A stretch of DNA of 14,999 nucleotides, taken from contig JBOEGA010000143.1 of assembly GCA_050633205.1 (NCBI GenBank), forward strand, positions 1 to 14,999, read 5' to 3'. Source of the stretch: CBDHHC01 sp050633205 (GTDB taxonomy: Bacteria; Pseudomonadota; Alphaproteobacteria; Rhizobiales; CBDHHC01). The position numbers and the translations under genes are program-made. The notes below the pieces were generated by a model that was given only the letters and a program-made list of their open reading frames with translations, was not told where the DNA came from and made no database searches. Shown here piece after piece: positions 7,176-13,651 of the stretch (positions within the stretch are counted from its first letter, which is position 1; each line of letters opens with the position of its first letter).

Positions 7176-7201
7176 TGCTTATAATCTGATCCTGACAAGT
7201 T

Positions 7202-7384
7202 TTAGTTGAAACTCTGAATATAGGGAATAATTATTATGTTCAATCCTGTGTTTTTAATGTTTTCAGGATATACAGTGTACTTCATTCTCTTTGTCAGAAG
7301 ATTGAATCTGCACCTTACCACAATAGCCTGCGCTCCCAGAAGTATTATTAATGAGAAACACTGAGACAAATAATACGTGAACAT
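7202..7384 (-). CDS. Short hydrophobic ORF, possibly the detached 5' part of the J-domain gene
   Basis: A 60-codon frame lies between the gph stop and the J-domain gene. It has a hydrophobic segment at about 5-23 (YLSQCFSLIILLGAQAIVV), a basic stretch and a second weaker hydrophobic segment (LNIIIIPYI). It is in a different frame from the J-domain gene, and the two do not join through any single clean frameshift that I can see. AAGG abuts its ATG, which is too close for a good ribosome site. It may be a remnant of a membrane anchor or a chance ORF. Confidence 0.25.
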   Translation of the reverse strand: MFTYYLSQCFSLIILLGAQAIVVRCRFNLLTKRMKYTVYPENIKNTGLNIIIIPYIQSFN

Positions 7385-7391
7385 CCTTATT

Positions 7392-8078
7392 TTAAGTGTC
7401 AGGAGAAGATAAAAGAGAAAATAAGACTTCAGGCAATTCTTCGTAGGAGTTAATAATAGCGTCCGGGCTGAGTTCCTGTACTGGTATTTCAGTATAGCCG
7501 AAAGACACAGCTACAACAGGTATACCAGCAGCCTTTGCAGCTTGAATGTCAGGTGCACTGTCGCCAATCATAATCGCCTTCTTCGCGTTTCCGCCAATTT
7601 TGCCAATGGTTCCCAGAAGGTGCTCTGGGTGAGGTTTATGAACTCCCAGAGTATCACGACCTATTATGGCGTCAAAATAATCGTGCAGATTAAGTCCCTC
7701 AAGTACCCGATGAGCCAGCATCTCATTTTTATTGGTGCAGATGCCGAGTTTGCCGCCTGCATCCCGGATCATCTTCAGCATTCCCACCACCCCTTCATAA
7801 GGGTAAGAATTTACCGCGGCATTATTGCTGTAGTATTCAAGAAATAATGCGTTAAGATCCTGTAGTTCCTCATCGGATAAATGACGGTCTCCTGCACTGG
7901 CTGCAGCAAACATCATTGCCTTGGCCCCATTGCTTACAATTGGTCTGATGATATCAAGTCCGACTTCCGGGCAGCTTATATGTTGCATAACATGATTGGT
8001 AGCTCCGAGCAGGTCCGGGGCTGATTCAACCAGTGTTCCATCAAGGTCAAAAACAATGGAAGCATCTCGGTAGTGCAT
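7392..8078 (-). CDS. gph: Phosphoglycolate phosphatase (HAD superfamily)
   Basis: The enzyme hydrolyses 2-phosphoglycolate, formed during DNA 3'-end repair and metabolism, to glycolate. HAD motifs are all present: motif I DLDGT with nucleophile D11 and acid/base D13, motif II threonine T115 in ICTN, motif III lysine K148 in HKPHP, and motif IV IGDSAPD with D173 and D177. The long segment between motifs I and II fits the helical cap of the Gph subgroup, and 228 residues is normal. The start at MHYRDASIVFDLDGT leaves the usual short strand before motif I. It lies divergent from rpiA, a common alphaproteobacterial arrangement. Another HAD phosphatase specificity (for example other sugar phosphates) cannot be excluded. 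Confidence 0.88.
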   Translation of the reverse strand: MHYRDASIVFDLDGTLVESAPDLLGATNHVMQHISCPEVGLDIIRPIVSNGAKAMMFAAASAGDRHLSDEELQDLNALFLEYYSNNAAVNSYPYEGVVGMLKMIRDAGGKLGICTNKNEMLAHRVLEGLNLHDYFDAIIGRDTLGVHKPHPEHLLGTIGKIGGNAKKAIMIGDSAPDIQAAKAAGIPVVAVSFGYTEIPVQELSPDAIINSYEELPEVLFSLLSSPDT

Positions 8079-8097
8079 ATCTGACTCGCTTTTAATA

Positions 8098-8115
8098 ATA
8101 TTGTTACAACAATAT
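8098..8115. promoter_or_regulatory. Perfect 18-bp dyad between gph and rpiA
   Basis: ATATTGTT (8098-8105) and AACAATAT (8108-8115) are exact reverse complements with 2 bases between. The dyad starts 20 bases before the gph start codon. It overlaps the -10 (TATATA, 8118-8113) of a possible gph promoter whose -35 is GTGACA at 8142-8137, with an 18-bp spacer. This placement fits a repressor operator for gph. The rpiA start is about 155 bp away, so effects on both genes are conceivable. No regulator is identified. Confidence 0.4.
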
Positions 8116-8142
8116 ATAGGCTAGGAGATATTCAGATGTCAC
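8113..8142 (-). promoter_or_regulatory. Possible gph promoter
   Basis: On the minus strand GTGACA (8142-8137, five of six matches to TTGACA) and TATATA (8118-8113, four of six) are 18 bp apart, about 35 bases before the gph start. The -10 overlaps the 8098-8115 dyad. Confidence 0.3.
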
Positions 8143-8270
8143 CTTAGGATTTGAGAAAAAGTTGTTAGACAAGGGGCAGGAATTGAGTTTGAGGAATTAA
8201 TAAATGATGTGGTTATGCGTTGAATCGGTTAGAGCTGAGGTAAGATAAGCATTAATTCAGAAGGTGAGAC

Positions 8271-8996
8271 ATGGAAGACTTTAAACTGAACGCAGCTAAA
8301 GCTGCGTTGGACTTCGTAGAGGACGGGATGAAATTGGGCCTGGGTACCGGTTCGACAGCAGCTCACTTCGTGAATTTACTTGGAGAGCGTGTGAAAGATG
8401 GCCTTAAGGTTACATGCGTTCCAACTTCAGAAGCAACACGCGAACAGGCAGAAAAGCTTGGCATTCCATTGACGACACTTGATGAAGTTATGGAGCTTGA
8501 TTTGACTGTTGACGGTGCAGATGAGATTTCAGAAGACCTATGTCTGATCAAAGGTGGCGGTGGTGCATTGCTGCGCGAAAAAATTGTTGCTCATAACTCG
8601 GCCAGAGTGATCATCATAGCAGATGAGAGCAAATACGTAGAAGAGCTTGGGACTTTTCCTTTACCAGTTGAAGTCGTTCAGTTTGGCTATAAGGCAACAA
8701 TGAACTTCCTAAAAGAAATCGCTGTTGAAGCAGAGTGTACTGGTTCAATCAAGCTGCGCGAGAAAGAAGACGGTTCTCCATTTATCACTGATGGTGGAAA
8801 CTACATTCTGGATTATGCTTTCACACAGATAAGTGATCCTTATTTGATTGAGGACTTGTTCAAGAGTACACCAGGTGTTGTCACCACAGGATTCTTCATT
8901 GGAATGGCTGACCTTGCAATACTTGGAAAAGAAGGCGGAGTTGACGTAATTGAATGGTCTTATGATGCTGACGGAGAGTTGCCGGAAGGTTACTAG
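8271..8996 (+). CDS. rpiA: Ribose-5-phosphate isomerase A
   Basis: RpiA interconverts ribose 5-phosphate and ribulose 5-phosphate in the non-oxidative pentose phosphate pathway. Phosphate-binding GTGST lies at 25-29, followed by PTS (51-53), DGADE (81-85), KGGGG (94-98) and the catalytic-base region REK (E103). These are the standard RpiA active-site motifs, and 241 residues is slightly longer than E. coli RpiA. The start is supported by GAAGGTGAG immediately upstream at proper spacing. The frame runs without anomaly to TAG. gor follows after 102 bp on the same strand, so the two may be cotranscribed. A weak promoter-like pair (TTGAAT 8220-8225, TAAGAT 8241-8246, spacing only 15) is not convincing. 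Confidence 0.96.
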   Translation: MEDFKLNAAKAALDFVEDGMKLGLGTGSTAAHFVNLLGERVKDGLKVTCVPTSEATREQAEKLGIPLTTLDEVMELDLTVDGADEISEDLCLIKGGGGALLREKIVAHNSARVIIIADESKYVEELGTFPLPVEVVQFGYKATMNFLKEIAVEAECTGSIKLREKEDGSPFITDGGNYILDYAFTQISDPYLIEDLFKSTPGVVTTGFFIGMADLAILGKEGGVDVIEWSYDADGELPEGY

Positions 8997-9098
8997 CATC
9001 AGAACACTTGCTGGCGGGCTATTGTAACCTGTTTTGGATTGGTTACTTATAGGCAGAGCACCCCGGTGTAATTTTTAACTCAGATACAGACGGCAGAT

Positions 9099-10469
9099 AT
9101 GACAGACTATGATTTTGATCTTTTCGTAATTGGAGCAGGTTCCGGCGGTGCACGTGCAGCCAGAATGAGTTCTGAATTCGGCGCTAAAGTTGCCATAGCG
9201 GAAGAGTTTCGTTTTGGTGGAACCTGCGTTATTCGCGGCTGTGTTCCCAAAAAACTGTTTGTCTATGCCAGTCATTTCAGTGAATCATTTCAGGATTCAG
9301 CAGGTTTTGGCTGGAGTATTCCGTCTGTTTCATTTGACTGGGCTAAACTCGTCGCAGCTAAAGATGAGGAAATTACACGGCTTGAAGGAATTTATGCTCG
9401 TAATCTGGGGAACGCGAATGTCGAAAAGTTTGAAAGTCGCGCAGAAGTCGTTGACGCTCATACTGTAAGACTGGTCAGCCTGGATAAAACCGTTACTGCA
9501 AAAACGATTCTGGTAGCTGTCGGTGCATCTCCCTTTAAACCGGAAATTCCGGGCATTGAACATGCAATAACCTCCAATGAAGCACTTGATCTGAAAGAAC
9601 TGCCTGAAACAGTTACGGTTGTTGGCGGCGGTTACATTGCTGTAGAATTTGCTGGCATCTTTCATGGAGTAGGTGTTCCTACAAAACTGGTATATCGCGG
9701 AGATAAAATTCTCAGAGGCTTCGATGAGGATATGCGTGATGGTCTTATGGAAGAACTCACTTTGTCCGGTGTGGACTTGCGTATGAATGCAGATCCCGCA
9801 GAAATTGTGAAGCTGGAAGAGGGTTATAAGGTTATTTTGAAAGATGGTTCTGAATTTAAAACCGGGCTGGTGATGTACGCAACTGGCCGTGTTCCTCACA
9901 CAAAAGGACTTGGCCTTGAAAACGCCGGGGTAAAACTGGGTAGCAAAGGTCAGGTCATTGTTGATGAATATTCCAAATCATCTGTAGATTCAGTTTACGC
10001 TGTCGGCGATGTAACAGACAGGGCAAATCTGACCCCTGTTGCTATTCGTGAAGGTACCTGCTTTGCAGAGACTGTATTTAACAATAATCCGATCGCCATG
10101 GATCATTCCGTTATACCGACTGCAGTTTTCTCACAACCTGAAATCGGAACTGTCGGCCTGACTGAAGCAGAAGCGCGTGAGCAATACAGGGAAATTGATC
10201 TCTATAAAGCGGCCTTTCGTCCGATGAAGAATACCATTTCAGGCAGGCAGTCCAAAATGCGCATGAAACTCATAGTGGATGCAAAGTCAAACAAGGTTCT
10301 TGGATGTCATGTGCTGGGCCCGGATGCTGCGGAAATTATCCAGTCAGTAGGAATTGCCATTCGCATGGGAGCTACCAAGGCGGACTTTGATGCGACTATC
10401 GCTTTGCACCCGTCAGCAGCAGAAGAACTTGTAACTATGCGGCAGAAATGGACACCACCTGAGGCATAG
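9099..10469 (+). CDS. gor: Glutathione-disulfide reductase
   Basis: A cytoplasmic FAD enzyme that uses NADPH to reduce glutathione disulfide. The FAD-binding GAGSGG lies at 12-17. The redox-active disulfide is C43/C48 in GGTCVIRGCVPKK. The NAD(P) fold GGGYIAVEFAG appears near 178, followed by the YRGDKILRGFD arginines typical of NADPH-specific reductases. The second FAD motif is YAVGDVTD. The dimer-interface catalytic pair H437/E442 is in HPSAAEE. At 456 residues it has the usual length, and nothing is missing. The Shine-Dalgarno is weak. It follows rpiA and precedes a short-chain dehydrogenase by 25 bp, suggesting an operon with the latter. The CVIRGCVPKK sequence separates it from lipoamide dehydrogenase and mercuric reductase. 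Confidence 0.95.
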   Translation: MTDYDFDLFVIGAGSGGARAARMSSEFGAKVAIAEEFRFGGTCVIRGCVPKKLFVYASHFSESFQDSAGFGWSIPSVSFDWAKLVAAKDEEITRLEGIYARNLGNANVEKFESRAEVVDAHTVRLVSLDKTVTAKTILVAVGASPFKPEIPGIEHAITSNEALDLKELPETVTVVGGGYIAVEFAGIFHGVGVPTKLVYRGDKILRGFDEDMRDGLMEELTLSGVDLRMNADPAEIVKLEEGYKVILKDGSEFKTGLVMYATGRVPHTKGLGLENAGVKLGSKGQVIVDEYSKSSVDSVYAVGDVTDRANLTPVAIREGTCFAETVFNNNPIAMDHSVIPTAVFSQPEIGTVGLTEAEAREQYREIDLYKAAFRPMKNTISGRQSKMRMKLIVDAKSNKVLGCHVLGPDAAEIIQSVGIAIRMGATKADFDATIALHPSAAEELVTMRQKWTPPEA

Positions 10470-10494
10470 AACTGAAATACGGAAGGAGTGAATA

Positions 10495-11253
10495 ATGGGG
10501 CGCTTAGAGGGAAAAACAGCACTCATTACAGGCGGAGCCGGCGGCATTGGTCTCGCCATGGCCAGATTATTTATTCGCGAAGGTGCTTCCATCATTCTTA
10601 ATGATGTGAATGAAGAGACTTTGAACGAAGCTGTTCACGGTTTTGAACAGGATGGAATAGAGGTTCTTGGTTGCGTCTCAGATATTTGTGATAATCAGGC
10701 CGTTGTTTCAATGATGGAGACAATAGGTGCGCGGCATAAGAAGCTTGATATTCTTGTAAATAATGCAGGCCTTGTAGGACGATCAGATTTTCGCCATGCA
10801 GATGATGAACTGGTTTCCAAAGTTCTGGAGATAAATCTCAACGGATCTATACGGTGTGCCCGTGAAGGGTTTTCGCTGTTAAAAGCATCAGGCAATGCAA
10901 GCGTGATCAACATTTCTTCCATTTTGTCAAACAGTCACCTGCGACAGACATCGATCTATTCTACTGCAAAAGGAGCCGTAGAAGCCATGACCCGTGCACT
11001 TTCGCTGGAATATGCGCCTTATGGAATAAGAGTAAATTTTGTCGCTCCTGGATTTGTTGAAACTAAAATGACGGAAAGATTTACAAAGCATCCCCAGATT
11101 GGTCAGGCTTTGGTGGATCAGACATTATTGAAAAGGCTTGGAAAGCCGGAAGAAATAGCAAATGCGGCACTGTTTCTGGCATCCGACGAAGCATCTTACG
11201 TAACGGGCACAGGCATAAGGGTCGACGGTGGAATGGGGGTAGGGCTGGTATAG
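10495..11253 (+). CDS. Classical SDR-family oxidoreductase
   Basis: A 252-residue Rossmann-fold dehydrogenase or reductase with unknown substrate. The cofactor motif TGGAGGIG lies at 12-19. D37 at the end of the second strand suggests preference for NAD(H) over NADP(H). NNAG lies at 89-92, and the catalytic set is N114, S142, Y155 and K159 (YSTAK). PGFVETKMT after the catalytic region and a C-terminal VDGG are typical of classical SDRs. A strong Shine-Dalgarno GGAAGGAG precedes the ATG, 25 bp after gor, so it is probably translated from the same message. The TetR-type gene 108 bp downstream may control this gene or the whole unit. The family is certain; the reaction is not. Confidence 0.93.
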   Translation: MGRLEGKTALITGGAGGIGLAMARLFIREGASIILNDVNEETLNEAVHGFEQDGIEVLGCVSDICDNQAVVSMMETIGARHKKLDILVNNAGLVGRSDFRHADDELVSKVLEINLNGSIRCAREGFSLLKASGNASVINISSILSNSHLRQTSIYSTAKGAVEAMTRALSLEYAPYGIRVNFVAPGFVETKMTERFTKHPQIGQALVDQTLLKRLGKPEEIANAALFLASDEASYVTGTGIRVDGGMGVGLV

Positions 11254-11320
11254 CCCGCAACATCCGGCAATTAGTATGTGCTATTACTGTAACAATATTA
11301 TGAAATTAAAGCGCTAACTT

Positions 11321-11334
11321 AATTATGTGTAATT
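11321..11334. promoter_or_regulatory. Possible TetR-type operator dyad
   Basis: AATTA and TAATT form a perfect dyad around TGTG, 27 bp before the GTG start of the TetR-family gene. TetR regulators commonly bind dyads in front of their own genes, so autoregulation is plausible. The half-sites are only 5 bp and AT-rich, so chance is a real alternative. Confidence 0.25.
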
Positions 11335-11361
11335 TTGTTGTCGCAATGAGGCATTAGAACT

Positions 11362-12120
11362 GTGGTGCATATTAGTATTCATGAAAATGAGCGTACGAAA
11401 ACTAATCGTATGCTGAAAAATAATGACACGGCAGGTAAAAATCCGGTGGCAAACAGCCGAACAAGAAAAAAAGCCCAAACCCGGGAGCGGATCTTAAGAG
11501 CAGCAAATGTTCTCTTTCGTAAACAGGGATATGAAGATGCCAAAACCACTGAGCTTGCCAGTAAGGTAGGGGTATCACATGGTACAATTTTTGCGCATTT
11601 TGATTCAAAGGCAAGCATTCTGAGAGAGCTTGTCAGTCTGCGTATGCGTGATGATCTTCTGGCACTTAAGGATATCAGGGTCAACGGCGAAGGAGCCATT
11701 GAAAAGCTGAAAGACTTCGCCCGTACCCTATGGCAAAGAGCACAATCTGCTCCCGAATTGACAGCTGCCTATCATGCTCAATCCTGGACCTGGACGCCAG
11801 CTGAGGAGCTGGAATACAGGCAGCTTGTTGAGGGTGGTCTGGCTCTTGCAAAAAATATCCTGCATCAGGGAGTTGAGCGTGGCGAAGTTTCATCTGCCCT
11901 GAATATTGATATGGTGCTTGAAATACTACAGGTGCAGTATTTCGATTTTCTGCGTCAGGCACAATATGGCCGTTTAAAAAGGCATGATGAGGCGGAAGAC
12001 GAAGTTAAACCTGAAGAGCAGCCCGTTGCAGATGACAGCAAGCACATTGATGCCCCGTTAGACGATATCTATCTGGAGCAGTTCGAGAGTGTGATTGATT
12101 ACCTGGTCAGGGCAGCATAG
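11362..12120 (+). CDS. TetR/AcrR-family transcriptional regulator
   Basis: A 252-residue DNA-binding regulator. The TetR HTH lies at about 40-85 (TRERILRAANVLFRKQGY, TTELASKVGVSHGTIFAHF) with the characteristic spacing. The rest is a helical ligand-binding and dimer domain containing an unusual acidic stretch at about 213-236 (EAEDEVKPEEQPVADD). The start is uncertain. GTG at 11362 has GAGG 10 bases upstream, another GTG follows directly, and an ATG lies at codon 17; the first 35 residues are polar and probably disordered. It is encoded after the SDR gene on the same strand and meets the next gene tail to tail, with 5 bp between stop codons and no visible terminator. The ligand is unknown, and control of the gor-SDR unit is only inference. 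Confidence 0.9.
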   Translation: MVHISIHENERTKTNRMLKNNDTAGKNPVANSRTRKKAQTRERILRAANVLFRKQGYEDAKTTELASKVGVSHGTIFAHFDSKASILRELVSLRMRDDLLALKDIRVNGEGAIEKLKDFARTLWQRAQSAPELTAAYHAQSWTWTPAEELEYRQLVEGGLALAKNILHQGVERGEVSSALNIDMVLEILQVQYFDFLRQAQYGRLKRHDEAEDEVKPEEQPVADDSKHIDAPLDDIYLEQFESVIDYLVRAA

Positions 12121-12125
12121 AAACG

Positions 12126-13259
12126 CTATCCGCACCCAACCAGTGTCTCCTCAATCAACATATCAACGACGCCCCGCAACGCATCGCCTTGTGATAGCCC
12201 CTCAGCCATGAGCTGGTTAAATTTAGTGATTTGGCGGTCCGCACTTGTGCCCCGGTCAATGATCGTTAGGGCGTGGTTGATTTCTGCGGTACAGTTAAAA
12301 AAATCCGCATCCTCAGCCAGAATTTCCATAAGCTCTTCAATAAGTTCACGAAACGGAATAATCTCACCCTTGCCAAAATCAATCATACCCTCTTTCACAC
12401 CATGCCTTTGCGCTCTCCATCGGTTTTCACCCAGTAAAAATATCGGGTATGTTCGCCATCGCTGGTTTTGAATGCGAAGACGGTAGAGCATCCGGCAGAT
12501 ACAGAGATATAGCGCAGCAATACAGATACCATCTTCATACAGGGTACACAGATCAGAGATACGCATTTCCAGAGTTGGAAAGCGGTGCGAAGGACGCAAA
12601 TCCCACCACACTTTTGTAGCATCTTCTATAACGCCTGCCTCAACTAGCACGGATATCGTTCGTTGATATTCACTATGGCTGGTAAACATTGAGGGCAGGC
12701 CAGTGCGGGGTATTTCATCAAAAATTGAAAGACGATAGGATTTCAGCCCCGTATTCTGTCCTTGCCAGAATGGTGAGGAGGTGGACAACGCAAGAAGATG
12801 AGGCAGGAAATACTGGGCCTGATTGAGAATATCAATACGTAGCTCGTCATCTTCGATACCAACATGAACATGCATCCCTGAAATAATCAGACGCCGGGCG
12901 ACGTGCTGAAGGTTTTCAGCCAGTTCATTGTACCGCCCTTTATTAGTGTGAGGTTGAAGCGACCACAATGCAAACGGGTGCGTTGAAGATGCGATGGGGG
13001 AAATGCCGTATTGATTTGCAATTTCAGCCACAGTGCTGCGCAAATATCTTATTTGCTCTCGTACTTCATTGATATTTGTACAGATGCGGGTTCCTATTTC
13101 GACTTGTGCTTTGAGAAATTCAGGCCCGACCTGATTGCCCAGGGTTTCTTCGCATTTCTCCATGATTTCGTCTGGTGGCTCAGAAGCCAGGTCTCGTGTT
13201 GTCTGATCGACGAGGAGATATTCCTCCTCTACGCCTATGGTAAACTGAGGTTCTTTCAT
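12126..13259 (-). CDS. ybdK: Carboxylate-amine ligase, GCS2 family (YbdK-like)
   Basis: An ATP-dependent ligase of the glutamate-cysteine ligase type 2 family, related to E. coli YbdK, which shows weak gamma-glutamylcysteine synthetase activity. GVEEEY (9-14), KAQVEIGT (50-57), the metal-site GMHVHVG (128-134), WWDLRPS (218-224) and LEMRISD (230-236) follow the family order, and 377 residues matches YbdK (372). The true substrate is unknown: it could be glutathione-related, because gor lies two genes away, or a different carboxylate and amine. The start MKEPQFTIGVEEEY places the first motif at the usual distance; the Shine-Dalgarno is weak. It runs convergent to the TetR gene and divergent from the DAHP synthase gene. 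Confidence 0.92.
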   Translation of the reverse strand: MKEPQFTIGVEEEYLLVDQTTRDLASEPPDEIMEKCEETLGNQVGPEFLKAQVEIGTRICTNINEVREQIRYLRSTVAEIANQYGISPIASSTHPFALWSLQPHTNKGRYNELAENLQHVARRLIISGMHVHVGIEDDELRIDILNQAQYFLPHLLALSTSSPFWQGQNTGLKSYRLSIFDEIPRTGLPSMFTSHSEYQRTISVLVEAGVIEDATKVWWDLRPSHRFPTLEMRISDLCTLYEDGICIAALYLCICRMLYRLRIQNQRWRTYPIFLLGENRWRAQRHGVKEGMIDFGKGEIIPFRELIEELMEILAEDADFFNCTAEINHALTIIDRGTSADRQITKFNQLMAEGLSQGDALRGVVDMLIEETLVGCG

Positions 13260-13530
13260 TTTATCGCTTTGACTATCAAATTACTGGAATTGCGGGATTC
13301 AGGCGTTACGTAAAGAAATAAAAATCAATGGCGGTACAAAATGACATCTTGTTTCCTGCTGGTTCATCTGCACTAATTTCTGGTAGTTTTGATGATGACA
13401 AAATGTTTGATTTGGTTCAATTAATAGATAGGATATGCCGTATTAGTACTTGATTATATTGCTGAAATTGTCTTCAAATAGAAAAAGTGCCTGCTTTAGT
13501 ATTTGAAGCTGCAATGGTTAATGCCAAAAA

Positions 13531-13552
13531 CATAAAGGCTCTAAGCCTTATG
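13531..13552 (+). repeat. Hairpin in the DAHP synthase leader
   Basis: CATAAAGGCT (13531-13540) pairs with AGCCTTATG (13544-13552) around the loop CTA, giving 9 pairs with one bulged A. It lies 100 bases before the DAHP synthase ATG and inside a short frame (13514-13597). There is no U-run after it. It might be part of an attenuator or simply a leader structure. Confidence 0.35.
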
Positions 13553-13617
13553 ACTGATGTTTTCCGGGCTAGTCAGCAGCGAAACAATACCATATAAGCT
13601 GCATGTCTAAGAAAATC

Positions 13618-13629
13618 GTACATTTGTAC
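13618..13629. promoter_or_regulatory. Perfect 12-bp dyad just before the DAHP synthase ribosome site
   Basis: GTACA and TGTAC flank TT at 13618-13629. The dyad ends a few bases before the AAGGGAG Shine-Dalgarno (about 13636-13642), so as DNA it could be an operator and as RNA a small hairpin near the ribosome site. The role is not known. Confidence 0.3.
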
Positions 13630-13651
13630 AACAATAAGGGAGTTACTCATA

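Larger units (their letters stand above)
13260..13651. other. Spacer and leader between the carboxylate-amine ligase and DAHP synthase genes
   Basis: About 390 bp without a recognised gene. It contains two short plus-strand frames, at 13328-13453 (41 codons, ATG) and 13487-13597 (GTG, or ATG at 13514). Both lie in the same phase but are separated by two TGA codons. Their translations look protein-like, so they may be remnants of one gene or leader peptides. A hairpin at 13531-13552 and a dyad at 13618-13629 lie nearer the DAHP synthase start. No promoter is convincing. Confidence 0.5.

Noticed and set aside
8220..8246. TTGAAT ... TAAGAT as the rpiA promoter
   Set aside because: The spacer is only 15 bp and both hexamers match just four of six bases.
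9024..9046. GTAACC/GGTTAC inverted repeat between rpiA and gor
   Set aside because: A 6-bp stem with an 11-base loop and no U-run is too weak to call a terminator, and nothing supports an operator beyond the symmetry.
9057..9078. GCACCCCGGTGTAATTTTT as an rpiA terminator
   Set aside because: The stem is only 4-5 bp with a 2-base loop, which is sterically poor despite the T-run.
9330..9899. A 189-codon open frame antisense to gor
   Set aside because: It lies wholly inside glutathione reductase, which has all catalytic motifs in its own frame. The antisense translation is Cys/His/Phe-rich with no recognisable domain.
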